From Artocarpus heterophyllus (lineage: Eukaryota; Streptophyta; Magnoliopsida; Rosales; Moraceae): a DNA stretch of 64,000 nucleotides. Below are positions 50,094-62,756 of this stretch, piece by piece (position 1 is the stretch's first letter; every line of letters starts with the position of its first letter). Position numbers and translations under genes: made by a program. The notes beneath the pieces were generated by a model. That model made no database searches and had not been told where the DNA came from. It was given only the letters and a program-made list of their open reading frames with translations. Where the stretch lies: assembly GCA_025403435.1 (NCBI GenBank), contig JAJQZP010000230.1:62001-126000 (forward strand). Reading direction: 5' to 3'.

Positions 50094-51666
50094 GACTTTC
50101 ATTTGTTGTTCTTTTCGGCTGCTGCCTCCTTTGTGCAAATTTGCTATTTCTGAGGAATTGGCCATCTGATCATTGGCTGCCTCGTTTATTTTGTAAGCCA
50201 AAATGTATGGCCTTATTTCCTGTTAGTTTTCTCAAGGGTTCCTTGGAACTCTTCTTTTAGCAAAGGTGATATTGAAGTTCCAGAACCATTTAAAGGGGCA
50301 CAAGTTAGAAGTACATGAATTTTATGCGTTATATCATGGTCGAAGCATATCTTTTAATTTTTTAAAGGGTGTCTCCAATTTTTATTTTATTTTATTTTTT
50401 TAAACTAAACTTCTTTCCTCCGTTTTTTTCTTATCACGTTACCTTGCCCATCAGGAATATTGTGCTTATAATACAAAAGTGATGGAGGGGTCAAATTTTG
50501 TTTACGTCTTAGAATTGCAAAATGACTTGGTATTAGGGATTGTTTTTGTCTTTCATGAAGAATGGTCCTACATAGGTGTAACATGATATTTATTTTGTAC
50601 TAAGAATAACGTTAGAAAAGTGTGACGTTGATATAAGATAACAAAATTATGAAAGTGTGATGTTAATCTAAGATGGCTAAAATTTTCTCCTGATTATAAC
50701 TTTCTAATGTCATAATTACATAAAATAAAAAATGTTACATGATAGGTCTCAGTTGTACATATTACGATAGGAGGATTGATCAAGGACCAAAAAAATGGCC
50801 TTGCAGTATTATAGTGAGCTGCCTTTTTATAAATAATTTTTCTAATATCGTTTTTATTCGAATTTTCTTGATCAATTTGACGAAGGAGAGTGTGGTAAAC
50901 GGGAACACTGCAATTTGGGCTGGGCTTTAGAAAGCCCAAAAGAACACTAAAGACCCAAACCCCTTTCTTTTTCTTCTTCTTATGGTTTGGTATACGGAGG
51001 GCCGTATACAAGGAGAACTTTTTATATTTTTTAAATTTAAATTTAAATTTAAATTTAGGTATTAAGAAAATATATATTTATTTTCTTCAAAATCTAAATT
51101 TTTTTAAGTATTAGGAATTAGTTTTGAGAGTTCTGACTCCTTTTTAAACTTTTGATACTTAGATATTTGTGCAGCAGTAAAAACTAAAATTCTCTCCCAT
51201 ATATTTATAAAAAAAATTTATAACTTCTTCATTTGTTATCTAATTAAAATGATTAGTCTTTCTTTATTTGTTATTTAATTGAGATGATTTTTTTCATTGT
51301 ATTACTAATGAAAAGAGGATAAATTAATATTTATATTGTATATTTTTTAAGATCATTAACATTAAAAAAATTTATTAGATTTATTAATAAATTAAAAATT
51401 ATTTTCACTATTTCTTTAAATATAAATTTTAATTTTATTTTATTATTAAAATTTAAATATATATATTTAAACATCAAACTAAATAATAATTTTAATTTTT
51501 GACTTAAATTTTAATTTAAATTATATTAACTTAAATTAAATTACTAATTTGAATACATTTTGAAACGAATCTCAAAAAAACAAGTCCCAATTCCTAGAGC
51601 ACAAAAAAAACGGTAAAACCCTAAAAGGGGCCTAACTGTTCGCAGCGTCTCTGAATCAAAGCAAAA
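50094..51666. other. Intergenic region
   Basis: This contains the 3' flank of the SKIP30-like gene and an AT-rich spacer. A short AAATTT microsatellite lies at about 51030-51055. No gene is recognised. Confidence 0.5.
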
Positions 51667-54600
51667 ATGGAGGACCATCCAATGGAATTTGGAGAATCAA
51701 ACAAAGATACAGAAGTTGCTCCGGCTCTGATAGCCGTTTACCCTACTCAGGATTCCGTCTCCGCCCCTTCGGACCCGACCTTTGAGTCTTCGACCTCCGG
51801 TGAGGTTACTTCCTTTTTCTCCGACAACTTCTCCGCCGTTTCAACAATGGCGACTAAGAATGATTCCTCTTTTTAAATAACAAAATTTCGAACTTTATAA
51901 GTTTTTTGGTGATCAACTAAACTCTGTTGATACAAGTCGATTGAATTTGGTGAAAAGTGTCAAGTTTTCTTGAGAACTGAAAAGGGAAATTGAAAAAGGT
52001 TTTAACTTTTTCTTGTTATGGATTTCTTGACAGTGAGAATTGCGCAGTTTCTTTGAAGGATGATTCTTCGGAGGGATCTCTGCACAAGGATTCCGTCAGA
52101 GCCGTCCGTTATGGAGCCAATGCGAAGCTCCTTGTGTCTGCCGGTGATGATAAACTAGTCAAAGTCTGGTCCACGGAGTCTTGGAGCTGAATCACTACTG
52201 TGTAACTTTCACTATTAATATATATATATAGTCCATTTTTTGATCAAATTTACTCCTTGACATGTGATATAGTAATTAGTATTGGCATTGATCGATTTAT
52301 TTTCTCTAGCTATGCTGAAAGTGTCTTTCAAATGATATAACGTGTTGGACAGGTGCTCAGAGAAAAGAGCCAGTGCCGTTGCCATAAGTAATGATGGTTT
52401 ATATGTATGTTTTGCCGACAAATTCGGAGTTGTTTGGATTGTGGATGTTGATAGACTCGACGGACAAGTTCATGTTAATAAGAAGGCGGCGCCATTGCTT
52501 TCTCACTACTGTAGTATCATCACCAGTCTGGTGAGTCCTTAGTTAATTTTAATGACTTTTTGAGCCCCTATTTCTGTGTTTTTGGTACATTCACGTTGTT
52601 TCCTTGGTTCTTTTTGCGATCGGATAGATATTGGTGAGAAATATTATAATGTACTTTTGGCAGGAGTTCTCCCTAGATGGCAAGTTGACAGGGATTTTAA
52701 AATTTGGGTATCCATCAATTATCCCTTTTTTTTTCCCTCTACGGAATGAAGAAAGTTTGTTTTTTCTACTTCCTTGACATTACGTTGTTCTTTGACCAGG
52801 TTACTGTCTTTCCAAAGAAACCTTTAGATGGAGCTCATGAGATACAAAGCTTTTGCCTTGGTCATACTGAGTGCATCTGCTTTTCTTTCTTTAAACTCCT
52901 CTCCCTTTAAGTGGATTGTGTGTGCATGTGTGTACATTGCAGGGTACGGACTTGAAGTATTGTGCCGGTTCTTGGATCGTCTAGTACTCGTGTTTTATCA
53001 TCATTCTATGGGGTCATCTTTTTCAAAATCATATGCAAAAGATCTATATCTGCTACACATTAGCTTACCTCATTTTTTGAATTTATTGGCAGGTTTGTAT
53101 CCTGCCTTGCCTTTCTTTGCTCTCAGGAGTACCCCCAGGGATTTCTCATCTCTGGAAGTGGTGATTAAACAGTGAGTAACCGTTATATGTCATGTTCTTT
53201 AATTTGCTTGTTGGTTCATTCTCTGGATTGTGGAGTAATGCTCATCCAAAAGTCTGTTGCAGGTTCGCTTGTGGGATATTTTTTCAGGATGTCTTCTTGA
53301 TAATTGTGAAGTTGGAGAAAAGGTGTTGTAACTGCTATATGCTTCTTGTTCTTCCATTGATCTCTTTGTTGTTCCTTAAATGCTAATAGCTTTAATATAT
53401 AAAGTACGAAATTGTAATCGTGTCCTAACCAACTGCTATCTGATTTCATCGACGCTTAAAAACTGGGAGCATTGTAATCTTCTAACTTTACACAGGAGCT
53501 GATTCTTTTTCGACAAAGGAGATTGGTGCCATGCATGAACTAAAATGTTAGGCAAATATGCTCTTCTAATCTTCTTCACCAAACTAAAATATTATAAAAG
53601 AAAAGGGGAAAAAAAAAAGGAGCTTATCGATTAAATGTTTTGAAACTTGGGGGTATTATTTTTTATTCTTAGCTTTTCTTTTAGTATGTTTCTTGATTTC
53701 ATTCACTTTCTTTTTGAAGGCAGGACTCATAGGGTCAAATGGAAGAGAAGCAGAGTGCTCTTCTGCTGTCACTGACCTCTGCACTAGCCCAGATGGTTCA
53801 CTTGTTGTGGTGGCTGTCCAAAGGCAAGTTCCTGAGAAATTTCCACCGTGTCCTTTTCTATTATTATTGGAGTGTGATCTTTCTGCTCGAACTCTCTCTC
53901 TTGCCAAAGTGAGAACCTAAATTATTTAGAGTTAACATCAATAGCTTAATTTCGTGAAACCATTCCATTCACAGGTTTCTTGATCTTGCATGGCAATTTT
54001 ATTCATTCGTGCCACTTCTTGTTTTGTTGACCCTTAGTCATTTTTCATTTACAGAGCAGCATAGGGTCTCGCTTTTGCTCCATTGGGCTTACAGAGTAGA
54101 AGAATGCCCCTCTTGTAAGGGAGCATAAAGATATATGCTCTTTATTTAATCATAAGATTTCTGTTCTCACTTTCGGTCTTTATATATTAACTTAGGAAGT
54201 GCAGAATTTTTAGAGAATTGACACAAAACTAAATAGGTGAATCGAAGGCTGCACATTTATTAATTTTCTCTAAACCTGACGATACATGTATCCTGAAATC
54301 AATTCCCTATTTATTCTGTTATTCAATTTCAAATTCATTTCCAACTCCGGTAAGCTTTTAGCTAAACTGGATTACTTTCACACATAGTAACAGGTGGTCT
54401 CCATCGGAGGAGGGACCTTCATTCCTACAAGCCTGCGAATGTGCTCTTCCACGGGGTTATTGTGGATTATTACTGGTGTCTCAAATCTGCGTGGTTTCGA
54501 ACACCCTTCTTTGACTCGTGTAAGGGTTCTCTCTGGTCTCAAGGAAAGCAATTCCGACCCTGATCAGAAGGAGCATCATGAATTGGAAGATAACGAGATA

Positions 54601-54894
54601 CCGGGGGGAACAAAACTGCTTGAGAAGTTGCAGGGAAGTTTATCCCATGGTGAAGAAGTTTTCTTGGCTGCTGCTGAAGCTGTGAAAACAGCAATGAGCA
54701 ATCTGCTGACAAAGAAGCAATACTCTTCTGAGAAACGAAAATTTAGGAAGAGAACTAGAAATGATGAGAAAATCAAACAGTTATCAAATGTAGCATGTAG
54801 CAACCTCCGCAACAATCACGGCTATTTCTTCTGCAACTGCTGTGCGATAAGTCCGTTTGGCTTCAACTTCTTTGTAGCTCAAGTTTTTTACTGA
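51667..54894 (+). pseudogene. TRM82: TRM82/WDR4 pseudogene with introns retained
   Basis: Nine exon-like blocks in order encode the WD40 non-catalytic subunit of the tRNA m7G46 methyltransferase: 51667-about 51800, 52034-52201 (SAGDDKLVKVWSTESW), 52353-52530 (SEKRASAVAISNDGLYV), 52664-52707, 52800-52870 (VTVFPKKPLDGAHEIQSF), 53093-53171 (SCLAF...GFLISGSGD), 53263-53322 (VRLWDIFSGCLLDNCEVGEK), 53724-53908 and 54394-54894. Most splice sites are intact, so this is not a processed copy. The breaks are an early frameshift plus an in-frame TGA at 51783-51785 (inside GPDL-VFDLR), TGA at 52188-52190 (after STESWS), a deletion of about 14 bp near 52690 before DRDFKIWV, and TAA at 53166-53168 (in GSGD-TV). 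The protein would normally pair with TRM8 in the nucleus; this copy cannot make it. Confidence 0.9.
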
Positions 54895-55241
54895 TCTTTT
54901 TTTTTTTTTTTTTTGGAAATTAGGAACATTTTTATTACTTGGAGATTATAATTTAGTAAGCAATTGTAATTTTTTAACGATTTTGTTCTGTCAAACTTTG
55001 TTGAATGAGAAAAAAGTGGAAACCTTTTTGAGTGTAAGACGATTCTTTTACCGGGTTCCAGGACCATATTGATAACAGTTGGCTTACACAATCAGTGTGG
55101 ATTTAAAACGGTGATGATGAATTCCCTTCTTCCCTTCAAAAGAAAAAGGAGCATAGATAATTCCAACGCAAGTACCAATGATGATGACAAAAGTGTGAAA
55201 ACAACATATTAAATATCATTTTTATATTTTATATTTTATAC

Positions 55242-55321
55242 TTCGATATATAATACTATTTTAAATACTAATTTATTTTTTTTCGATATATAATACTATT
55301 TCAAATACTAATCTATTTTTT
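55242..55321 (+). repeat. 40-bp tandem duplication
   Basis: Two copies of a unit beginning TTCGATATATAATACTATTT lie at 55242-55281 and 55282-55321, with only a few differences. Confidence 0.8.
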
Positions 55322-55569
55322 AACGAGGAACTCATAAAAATAATCTTTAATTTTAAAATAGTTTGAAATAATATTGTTATAATATATTAACAAATAGCAA
55401 TTAAATGTCATAATTTAACGTATATTAACTTCTGGCAACATGTATAGATTATGTCATCTTTGACACTAAAATTAACATTGTATTTGAGAGATTTTTATAC
55501 TCAGAGACGATGTCTTGGGCGATATCTTGGGCTTGAGATGGGTGGGCTTTGTGATTTTAGTTAAATCTT

Positions 55570-55712
55570 TTAAGATTTATTTTTTATAAATATCACGTAT
55601 TATTATTTATGGTTAACTTAATACATAATATGAATAATAATATGACAAATTTTTTAAATATGATATAAATAAACACAATTTTAAAAAACGAAGCATAACA
55701 AGAAATTTTCTC
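55570..55712 (+). repeat. Dispersed repeat, copy 2 (partner at 7.6 kb)
   Basis: This is collinear with 7595-7735 in the same orientation: TTTATTTTTTATAAAT at the left, GATATAAATAAACACAATTT in the middle, and GAAATTTTC at the right. It sits downstream of the TRM82 relic. Element class unknown. Confidence 0.5.
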
Positions 55713-58387
55713 AACAAGTAAATCCATTTAGATTTAGAATTCAATGGGAACATAAATCGAAGGTCTAACATAAAAGCTTAACGCTGTATCCCTGTGCTTA
55801 GGTTTCAAGTAGATATAAATAGTGCTGTGGCTTAAATAGAACTATTTGACAATTATGTGTTTAAATTAAAATTATGTTTTTATATATAAGAGAAAAGAAA
55901 ATATCACCTATTTTCGAATAAGATTAAACATAATTTGAATTCTCAATCTATAGTTAGAGTGAAGGGACTTACAACTAACTAAACTATCTTTATTTGCCAA
56001 AATTATTTTACAATTATTAGAAAGTTATCTTGTATAATTATATTATCTTATCATAAACGATGACCCGGTAAACCTAATCCAAAAATGTTTTTTCATGTCT
56101 CAAATACGTAAACCCTTCTCATCAAGAAGGAAAAAAATGCCATAAATATTTACATCTGCAACATGGCTTTTCCTTATTCGTTGATGGTTCCTTTTATGAT
56201 TGCGATGTGGGACGGATTTTAGGTGTGCCTGTCACCATCAACTTAATACATGATTATAATCACATAATGGTTTTGATGACTAGGGTTGTTCAAATTCTCA
56301 AGCAATCTTGTCCATCCAGAGAATAATTACTCACTCTTCCTTTTTTTTGTTATGATTTTTTTTGGTTTTTTTTTTTTTTTGGCATTTCAAAGGTCAGAAA
56401 GTGGAATATCTCATAAGGGTACCTTCGAACATTCCACCGCCTGGCCTGTACTTTTCTACCCTGCAGATTGCAGAAATGATATTTGTAATAGATTAAGATA
56501 GGATCATCAAAGGCTTATATATTTAGAGGAACGAAGCCATGTTACTGCCCCTGAGTTTAATGTTTCTTTTTAATTTTACCCTATTAAGAAAATATTTTCA
56601 TTATTTTTTTACTACTTTTCTTTCTAAAATTTTATAAATTGCATTATAAAAATATGATTTTTATATTATTTCAATTATATCTCAAGCTTGTGCTTTAAAA
56701 AATACTCATATTTTAAATTTAAAACCCCAAATAAATAAAAAAAACCATGTATAGTGCTATAAAAACTTATGTTTTCGGAACTTCAAGTTTTAAAAAGTGA
56801 ATTGAATTTTATCACATGTTTAATTCATTTAGAATAATAACAAAATAGATAAAATAATAACAAAAATAAAGATAAAATTAAAAAATACGATTACGTTATA
56901 ATTTTAAGTTCGAAATTTTAGTTCCATCACGCTGCGTGAAAATCTCGCTTTTGTCCCTCTATATGTGTGTGTGTATATGTATATAAAAGGATAGGACTCG
57001 TAATTGGGGTAAAACACGTATTTTTCAGGTGATGTGGTGCCAGCACATAATTTATCACCATGTCGTGAGAGTTGGATGCCTAAGTATACCTCAGTCAACA
57101 AACCAATTATGCCTCAACAACTGCTGTAACCAAAATTATTGTCAAACACAGCATCGTCTATTGTTATGCAATGCCCACTTGCCAATAAAAGAAAAGGGAC
57201 ATCCACTTCATTGATTGATACAATGCCATTGGGGGTCATTTTACATTTAAGCCAACTCAAAACGACAATCAAAATGGTCCCAAGTTTTCCCATTAAAATC
57301 GTGCCATGTGGCACCCCCTTGACATTTATATCTATCTCCAACCTACTCATATGTATAGAAATTATCTCTAATCCAGGCACTCACGTTAGTCAGGCACTTA
57401 AAATATTTTTCATTTATCATCATAACATGGTTTCTATGCTTGCATGAACATTCAATTTGCTTTAATATAACACTTATAAATATAATCTATTACATACAAT
57501 ATTAGTGAATAAAAAATATTACAAGTGTTGAATTGGTCAGAGTGACAGATTTAAAACTTTGGCTATACATATATTATATTATATTATATGTATTTAGGCA
57601 TAAATATCATACATCTATGCTTGACCGGAATGTAATTGAGCCGAATAGAGAAGACCATATGTAATGTTTATTTTGTGAAGGGATTGGAGCCTTGTGAAAT
57701 AATGTGAACGAGACTTGACTTGATTGCCCAAGGGAAAGCCACTAATAAGGTGTTGTTTACTTTTGTGAGCTGTTTTTAAAGCGATTTGCATTGAGTAGGA
57801 AGAGATGGTTGTGTCCGTTCTGTAAAGCAAAGCAACTTCGTAGAACAAGAATTAGGAGCTAAATTTGATGCTTTTCAAAAGATAAAAATACAAGAGCTTT
57901 AAAAGTTGTGAAAGCAGTAGTATGGTAAAAGGGGATGAAATGTATACATACATATATATATATATATATATATGCCTCCATTACCATTGCTCATATTCCC
58001 CTTAGCATTATGACGACGAAAGTAATGCATTTCATTTCATTATGTCTTTCATAATATTATATTCTGGGCATGGAACCACATGTAATGCTGTAATCAATGC
58101 TTACTTTATCTTCTTTTTCCATTTGGGATAACGTAATGACTAATGTCTCTCCAGCTTGCTTTGTTCTTTTCTTTTCTTTCCTTTTTTTTTCTTTTTTCTT
58201 TTTAAATCCCTCGTGAGGTTAGAGTGGAATAGTGGCTGTTGTGGTCAAATGGAAAATGACATTGCAAAGTCGGAGGGAGCATGATTATTGTGATTTAGAA
58301 GTTTTACTTTTCTTTTTCTACTCCCTCTTTCTTTTCTTCCCTTGTTTTATTGCAATTCCCTTGTTTTAAATCCCTTGTTTTCCATTT
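55713..58387. other. Intergenic region with microsatellite
   Basis: AT-rich DNA with no supported gene. A TA microsatellite runs over 57952-57973. Around 57000-57380 there is a more balanced stretch with an 88-residue minus-strand frame of no recognised domain, possibly part of an old transposon. A pyrimidine-rich tract lies near 58160-58210. Confidence 0.4.
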
Positions 58388-58917
58388 GGTAAACATAAGA
58401 GAGTCAGTTTCTCAACAACAAGTAGAGAGCCTAAGTCCAGAAAATTGGAGCTAGTTCACACTGATATGTGGGGGCCTGCGTCAGTGGCTTCCCTTAGTGG
58501 CGCTAACTATTATGTGATGTTTATAGATGACTTAAGCAGAAAGGTATGGGTTTACTTTCTGAAAAACAAATTTGATATCTTTGATGCTTTCAAGAGATGG
58601 AAAGCCATGGTAGAGAATGAGACAGATTTGAAGGAAAAGTGCTTGCAGTCTGACAATGGAGGAGAATATTTAGATAATGACTTCAAGCGGTATTGTGCTA
58701 AGAATGGAATAAAGATGAAGAAAACCATTCAAGGAAAACTACAACAAAACGGGGTAGTTGAGAGGATGAATAGGACTTTAAACTAATGTGCCAGAAGCAT
58801 GAGGTTGCATGCACGGCTGCCAAAAGTCATTTTAGGCTGAGGCAATTAACACAGCAGCTCATCTGATCAACAGAAGTCCATCTACACCGCTGAAGTTCAA
58901 GCTACCGGAAGAAGTAT

Positions 58918-61295
58918 TGTGACACCCGTTATTCTCCTAACGGGTATTAAGGTAATTAAATTAATTTTTAGTGTATCAATCAAAAAAAATTGCTTCATTT
59001 AAATTTATTTTACAATATTTATTTTTATTTATTTTTAAATTTTCTAAAATTCTCCTATATTTATTTAGTATGTTTACTGAAAAGCCTTAGAACTTCTAAT
59101 AAATCTCAAAAATGTCATATTGGCATTATGTGCGTTAAAGTCTCCAGATGAGACATAAGGATATCTTTTCCAACTACTCTTGACCCTCATTTTCTTTATT
59201 TCCTCCGTGACATGCTTCAACATGTCTCCTCCATAATTGCTTCTATCACTTCTCTTCAAAGACTTCATCTTTTCTTCCTTTTTCTTCCACGGTTCCCACA
59301 CTTTTCTTCTCATTTCTTTGCTGAAGCAAAATACTTAGAGAACTTCTTCAAGGCAGCCATAAAAATCAGCCACCATCACCCCCATTTGAGCAAGAATTTT
59401 AGCCACACCGAAGTCAAGGAACCTGTTTTGAAGCCATTTCAAGCTTCCAACTAACCATAATCCGAGGTTAGAATCTTATGAACAAATTTAGTCTTTCATT
59501 TAAAAATTTTCTTTTATACTAAAGGATTATTCAAATTTGCGTTCTTAAACCTAAGTATATGTTTGTTGCTATTTTGGAGCATATGTATAAAGTCTAACTG
59601 TATATGCCCTAGACAGAAAATTTATATTGTGAAACTGTGTAATACCTCTATGGGCAGTGGCTATTTCTTAAAATTCTGGGATTAAATTAAAATGAATTTT
59701 ATAAATTGGTTTGCATATTTAAAAAGTAGACATCCTAAGCTTTCTAACGAGCTATCATAAACCTAAATCGGAGTTGTATTTTATTTTCTATGAATTATTC
59801 AATTTTTAGATTGGAAACTAGTAAACCTGTCAGTTTGTTATGGTATATCAGCTGCTAACCTGAACCAAGAACCCATCTTTGCTCACCACTTAATTCCTTA
59901 ATGTCTTGCAACCTTTTCAATATTATCCTAAGTGATTGATGAATCTTATTAGGGGCGAAAACATATAGATTACTTGTTTACATTTTATATTGTATTAAGA
60001 CAAAAATTGTTTAATGTGATATTCAAAAGAGATTTACATAAAAGTTTTAATGACATACTAGTAAGATAGGTTTACACATGATTTATTTATGAATATAGTT
60101 GTATGTTGTGCTTTAGTTTTAATTGTCCTTATGCACGCCTTAGGATCAAGGGAGTATGGAGCTAACGTTAATTGATTCCAAGATTAAAAGATTGTTGATA
60201 AGCTTGAAAGGTAGGGATTCTATTACTCTTCTTTTGTAAACTTTTTATAGAATTAAAATTGATTGTTTTACCACAATATATATATATATATATATATATA
60301 TCTATGTTGAACTGATATTATATGAGTATCACATATGAAACTATGACATGGACTCGTCTTGTATTGTACAGCGAGGACATAATGAATTGACACATGTTAT
60401 AAATTGAGAAGCATGGTTAGAAAAACTGACTCTATTAATAATGATTAAATATAGAGAAATGGTGAGACGTGAAGAGGGCGGCGGTTACGTCCTTGGGCAT
60501 GAATACCCTAAAAGGTAAAATAGGGGGAAGGTGATGACGCTTCCTTGGGTTGAAAGTCCCAGAATATACTGTACAAGAATCGACTTGGTGAGGACTCGGG
60601 GCTTGATGTCCCCTCACCGGAACACCCTTGGAATATTTAGAGGTTGATCAAGCACGCCATTTTGGGTTTCGATGAGTTGAGTGATACTCTATTGAACGTG
60701 GGTACCTAGGAATAATGATGAACTATAATATTTGTATATATGTATATGTATGAAACTCGGTAATGATTAACTATGGTATCCACAGAATATGATTATAATA
60801 AATCTCATAATCTGGATAATGATAAATATTAACTAATCATGCAGATTTTAATGTGGTAATGATAAAAACCTAAAGGTGAGTAATGGTTTTCTCTACTGAG
60901 CATAGTGTCGCTCATTCCCTTATATTTTTATCTTTTCATGACTCACTAAGTGTGAGGTGGCTACGAGAAAAATAGTTGAGGAAGCGATGTAGCTATATTA
61001 CATTGGGACTGCTTCAATTGTTAACAATATTCTTCATAATAATGTAAGCATCAATTGTTACGTTCTATGACGGTATTAAAATGCGTTGAGGGTTAAAATG
61101 ATGATGACGACAGTTTATATTATTAAATTTAAGGTGCTACATTAAACTGTAATTTATTTGTCGTTTATATTTTTATTTTTGATTTGAGAGTTTTCATTTA
61201 AGCCCCGGGCAACTTTATTTTTAAGGTTTTACTTTTATTTTTGATTTTTATTTTATCTCATCAAAAACTGTTAACCCCCATATAAGGGCGTTACA
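58918..61295 (+). mobile_element. Solo LTR nested in Copia integrase, 2378 bp
   Basis: It starts TGTGACACCCGTT and ends AAGGGCGTTACA, with AGTAT exactly duplicated at 58913-58917 and 61296-61300. Removing the LTR and one AGTAT rejoins the Copia integrase region. It has no coding and includes an AT microsatellite at 60276-60301. It is younger than its Copia host because it sits inside it. The ends resemble those of the solo LTR at 724, pointing to a Gypsy-type family, but the interiors differ. Confidence 0.85.
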
Positions 61296-62101
61296 AGTAT
61301 GGAGCGACAAAAAGGTTGACCTCTCTTACTTAAGAGTATTCGGGTGTGTTTCTTATGTTCATATTGATCCTGCTGCTAGAAGTAAATTGGATGCCAAGTC
61401 AAAGAAGTGTTTTCTGGTTGGCTATAGTGGACTTGAGTTTGGTTATCGTCTTTAGAATGACCAAAATCGAAAGATTATTAGGAGCAAGGATGTGATCTTT
61501 AATGAATGTGTTCTGTACAAGAATAGAGACAGCACTGACTCCAAGGGTTCAGTTCTGAAGACAAGAAGCCTGAGATGATTCCATTGAAGGATCTTCTTGA
61601 AGTGGAGGTGCAAAATCCAAAGGTTGAAGACCAAGAAAACATTGCTCCATAAGGAAACCAAAGTATTCTTGTCACACTAGTTAGGAGGTCTAGCAGGACT
61701 ATCAGACCGTCGCAAAGATACTCCCATTCACTGCATTATATTTTGTTGACTGACAGAGGTGAGCTAGAGAGCTATGATGAAGCCGTGGAGGTTGAAGATT
61801 TGGTCAAGTGGGAGTTAGCCATAAGGGATGAGATGGATTCCTTAATGTCCAATCAGACATGGCAACTGACAAAGTTACCACAGGGCAGAAAAGCCTTGCA
61901 CAATAAGTGGGTATACCGGATAAAAGATAAAAGTGATGGCAGCAAATAGTATAAAGCAAGGCGGGTGGTAAAAGAATCCAACAATATGCTCATTAAGACA
62001 GTTCCAATCACAACTTCAGTTGGACTTCTCCATGAGCCATGAGAAGTTGTTGCCGCTGCAGTTGGAGACATGGTGATTGATTAGTCTCCAAATGGGAGAT
62101 T

Positions 62102-62756
62102 GTTGCAATGTGGAGCCAAATCAAGTCAACACTCAGCAAAAATGAAGGGAAAAAAAGGGCAAAACTTGGGCATCGTGGCGCCAGAATTGGGCGCCGCAAC
62201 GCTTGTAAAGGCAGAGAAACAGCGCCGCGGCGCTAGAGGAAAAGCTCCTAAGCGCTTGGCGTTGAGCACCGCGACGCCCGTTTCAAGCGCCGCGGCACCA
62301 AGGTGCGGTCTTGTGTGATTTTTTGCAGGTTTTTGGACCAAAAAAGGGGAAACTAGTAGGGTTTTCTAATTAGTTGCTATTTTTCTTTTCCTTGGTGTAT
62401 AAATAGACATAAGGTGGCTAGGGTTGTGTGTGTGACATTATGAGTGGCAATATTTTGTATGAGGCATATTTTTTTGTGAGAGCTCCATTGTTGAGAGAGA
62501 AAAATTTTCACAGGGTGCTAGGTAGAAGAGAGTTTTGGTAAACACAATTTAAATGTGTGTGAGAAATTTCTCTTGTAATCTGTAATCTCCTTCATCATAG
62601 TGGAATCCGTAAGCGGCAGAAATAGGACGTAATCTCAAATTTAAACGAACCTGTATAAAAATTTGGTGTCTCTCTTTTTTTCTTTTCTTCAATTTCTTTT
62701 CTGCAATTATTCGTTCTTGCGATCTTTGAAATTAGGATATGCCTAATTCCCCAACA
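62102..62756 (+). mobile_element. 3' LTR of the Copia element, 655 bp
   Basis: It begins TGTTGCAATG right after a purine-rich primer site and ends CCCCAACA, so the ends TGTTG/CAACA are inverted. It contains a GC-rich palindrome cluster (62175-62300), including the perfect 14-bp AGCGCCGCGGCGCT at 62221-62234. No 5' partner LTR is in the window. Confidence 0.75.

Larger units (their letters stand above)
58388..62756 (+). mobile_element. Truncated Copia retrotransposon with nested LTR
   Basis: Left part (58388-58917): integrase core with ELVHTDMWGP, YYVMFIDDLSRKVWVYFLK, QSDNGGEY and NGVVERMNRTL, then a stop (TAA in place of Glu) at 58785 and a later frameshift. The right part (61296-62101) continues with the integrase C-terminal region (YLRVFGCVSYVHI) and the start of reverse transcriptase (NKWVYRIK), then jumps to a few terminal residues. 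Most of reverse transcriptase and RNase H is therefore deleted. A polypurine-like AAATGGGAGAT precedes the 3' LTR (62102-62756). The 5' LTR, gag and protease are missing. A 2378-bp solo LTR (58918-61295) splits the integrase. The element is defective. Confidence 0.9.

Noticed and set aside
57114..57380. 88-residue minus-strand frame
   Set aside because: No start context or domain; the region looks like old transposon-type intergenic sequence.
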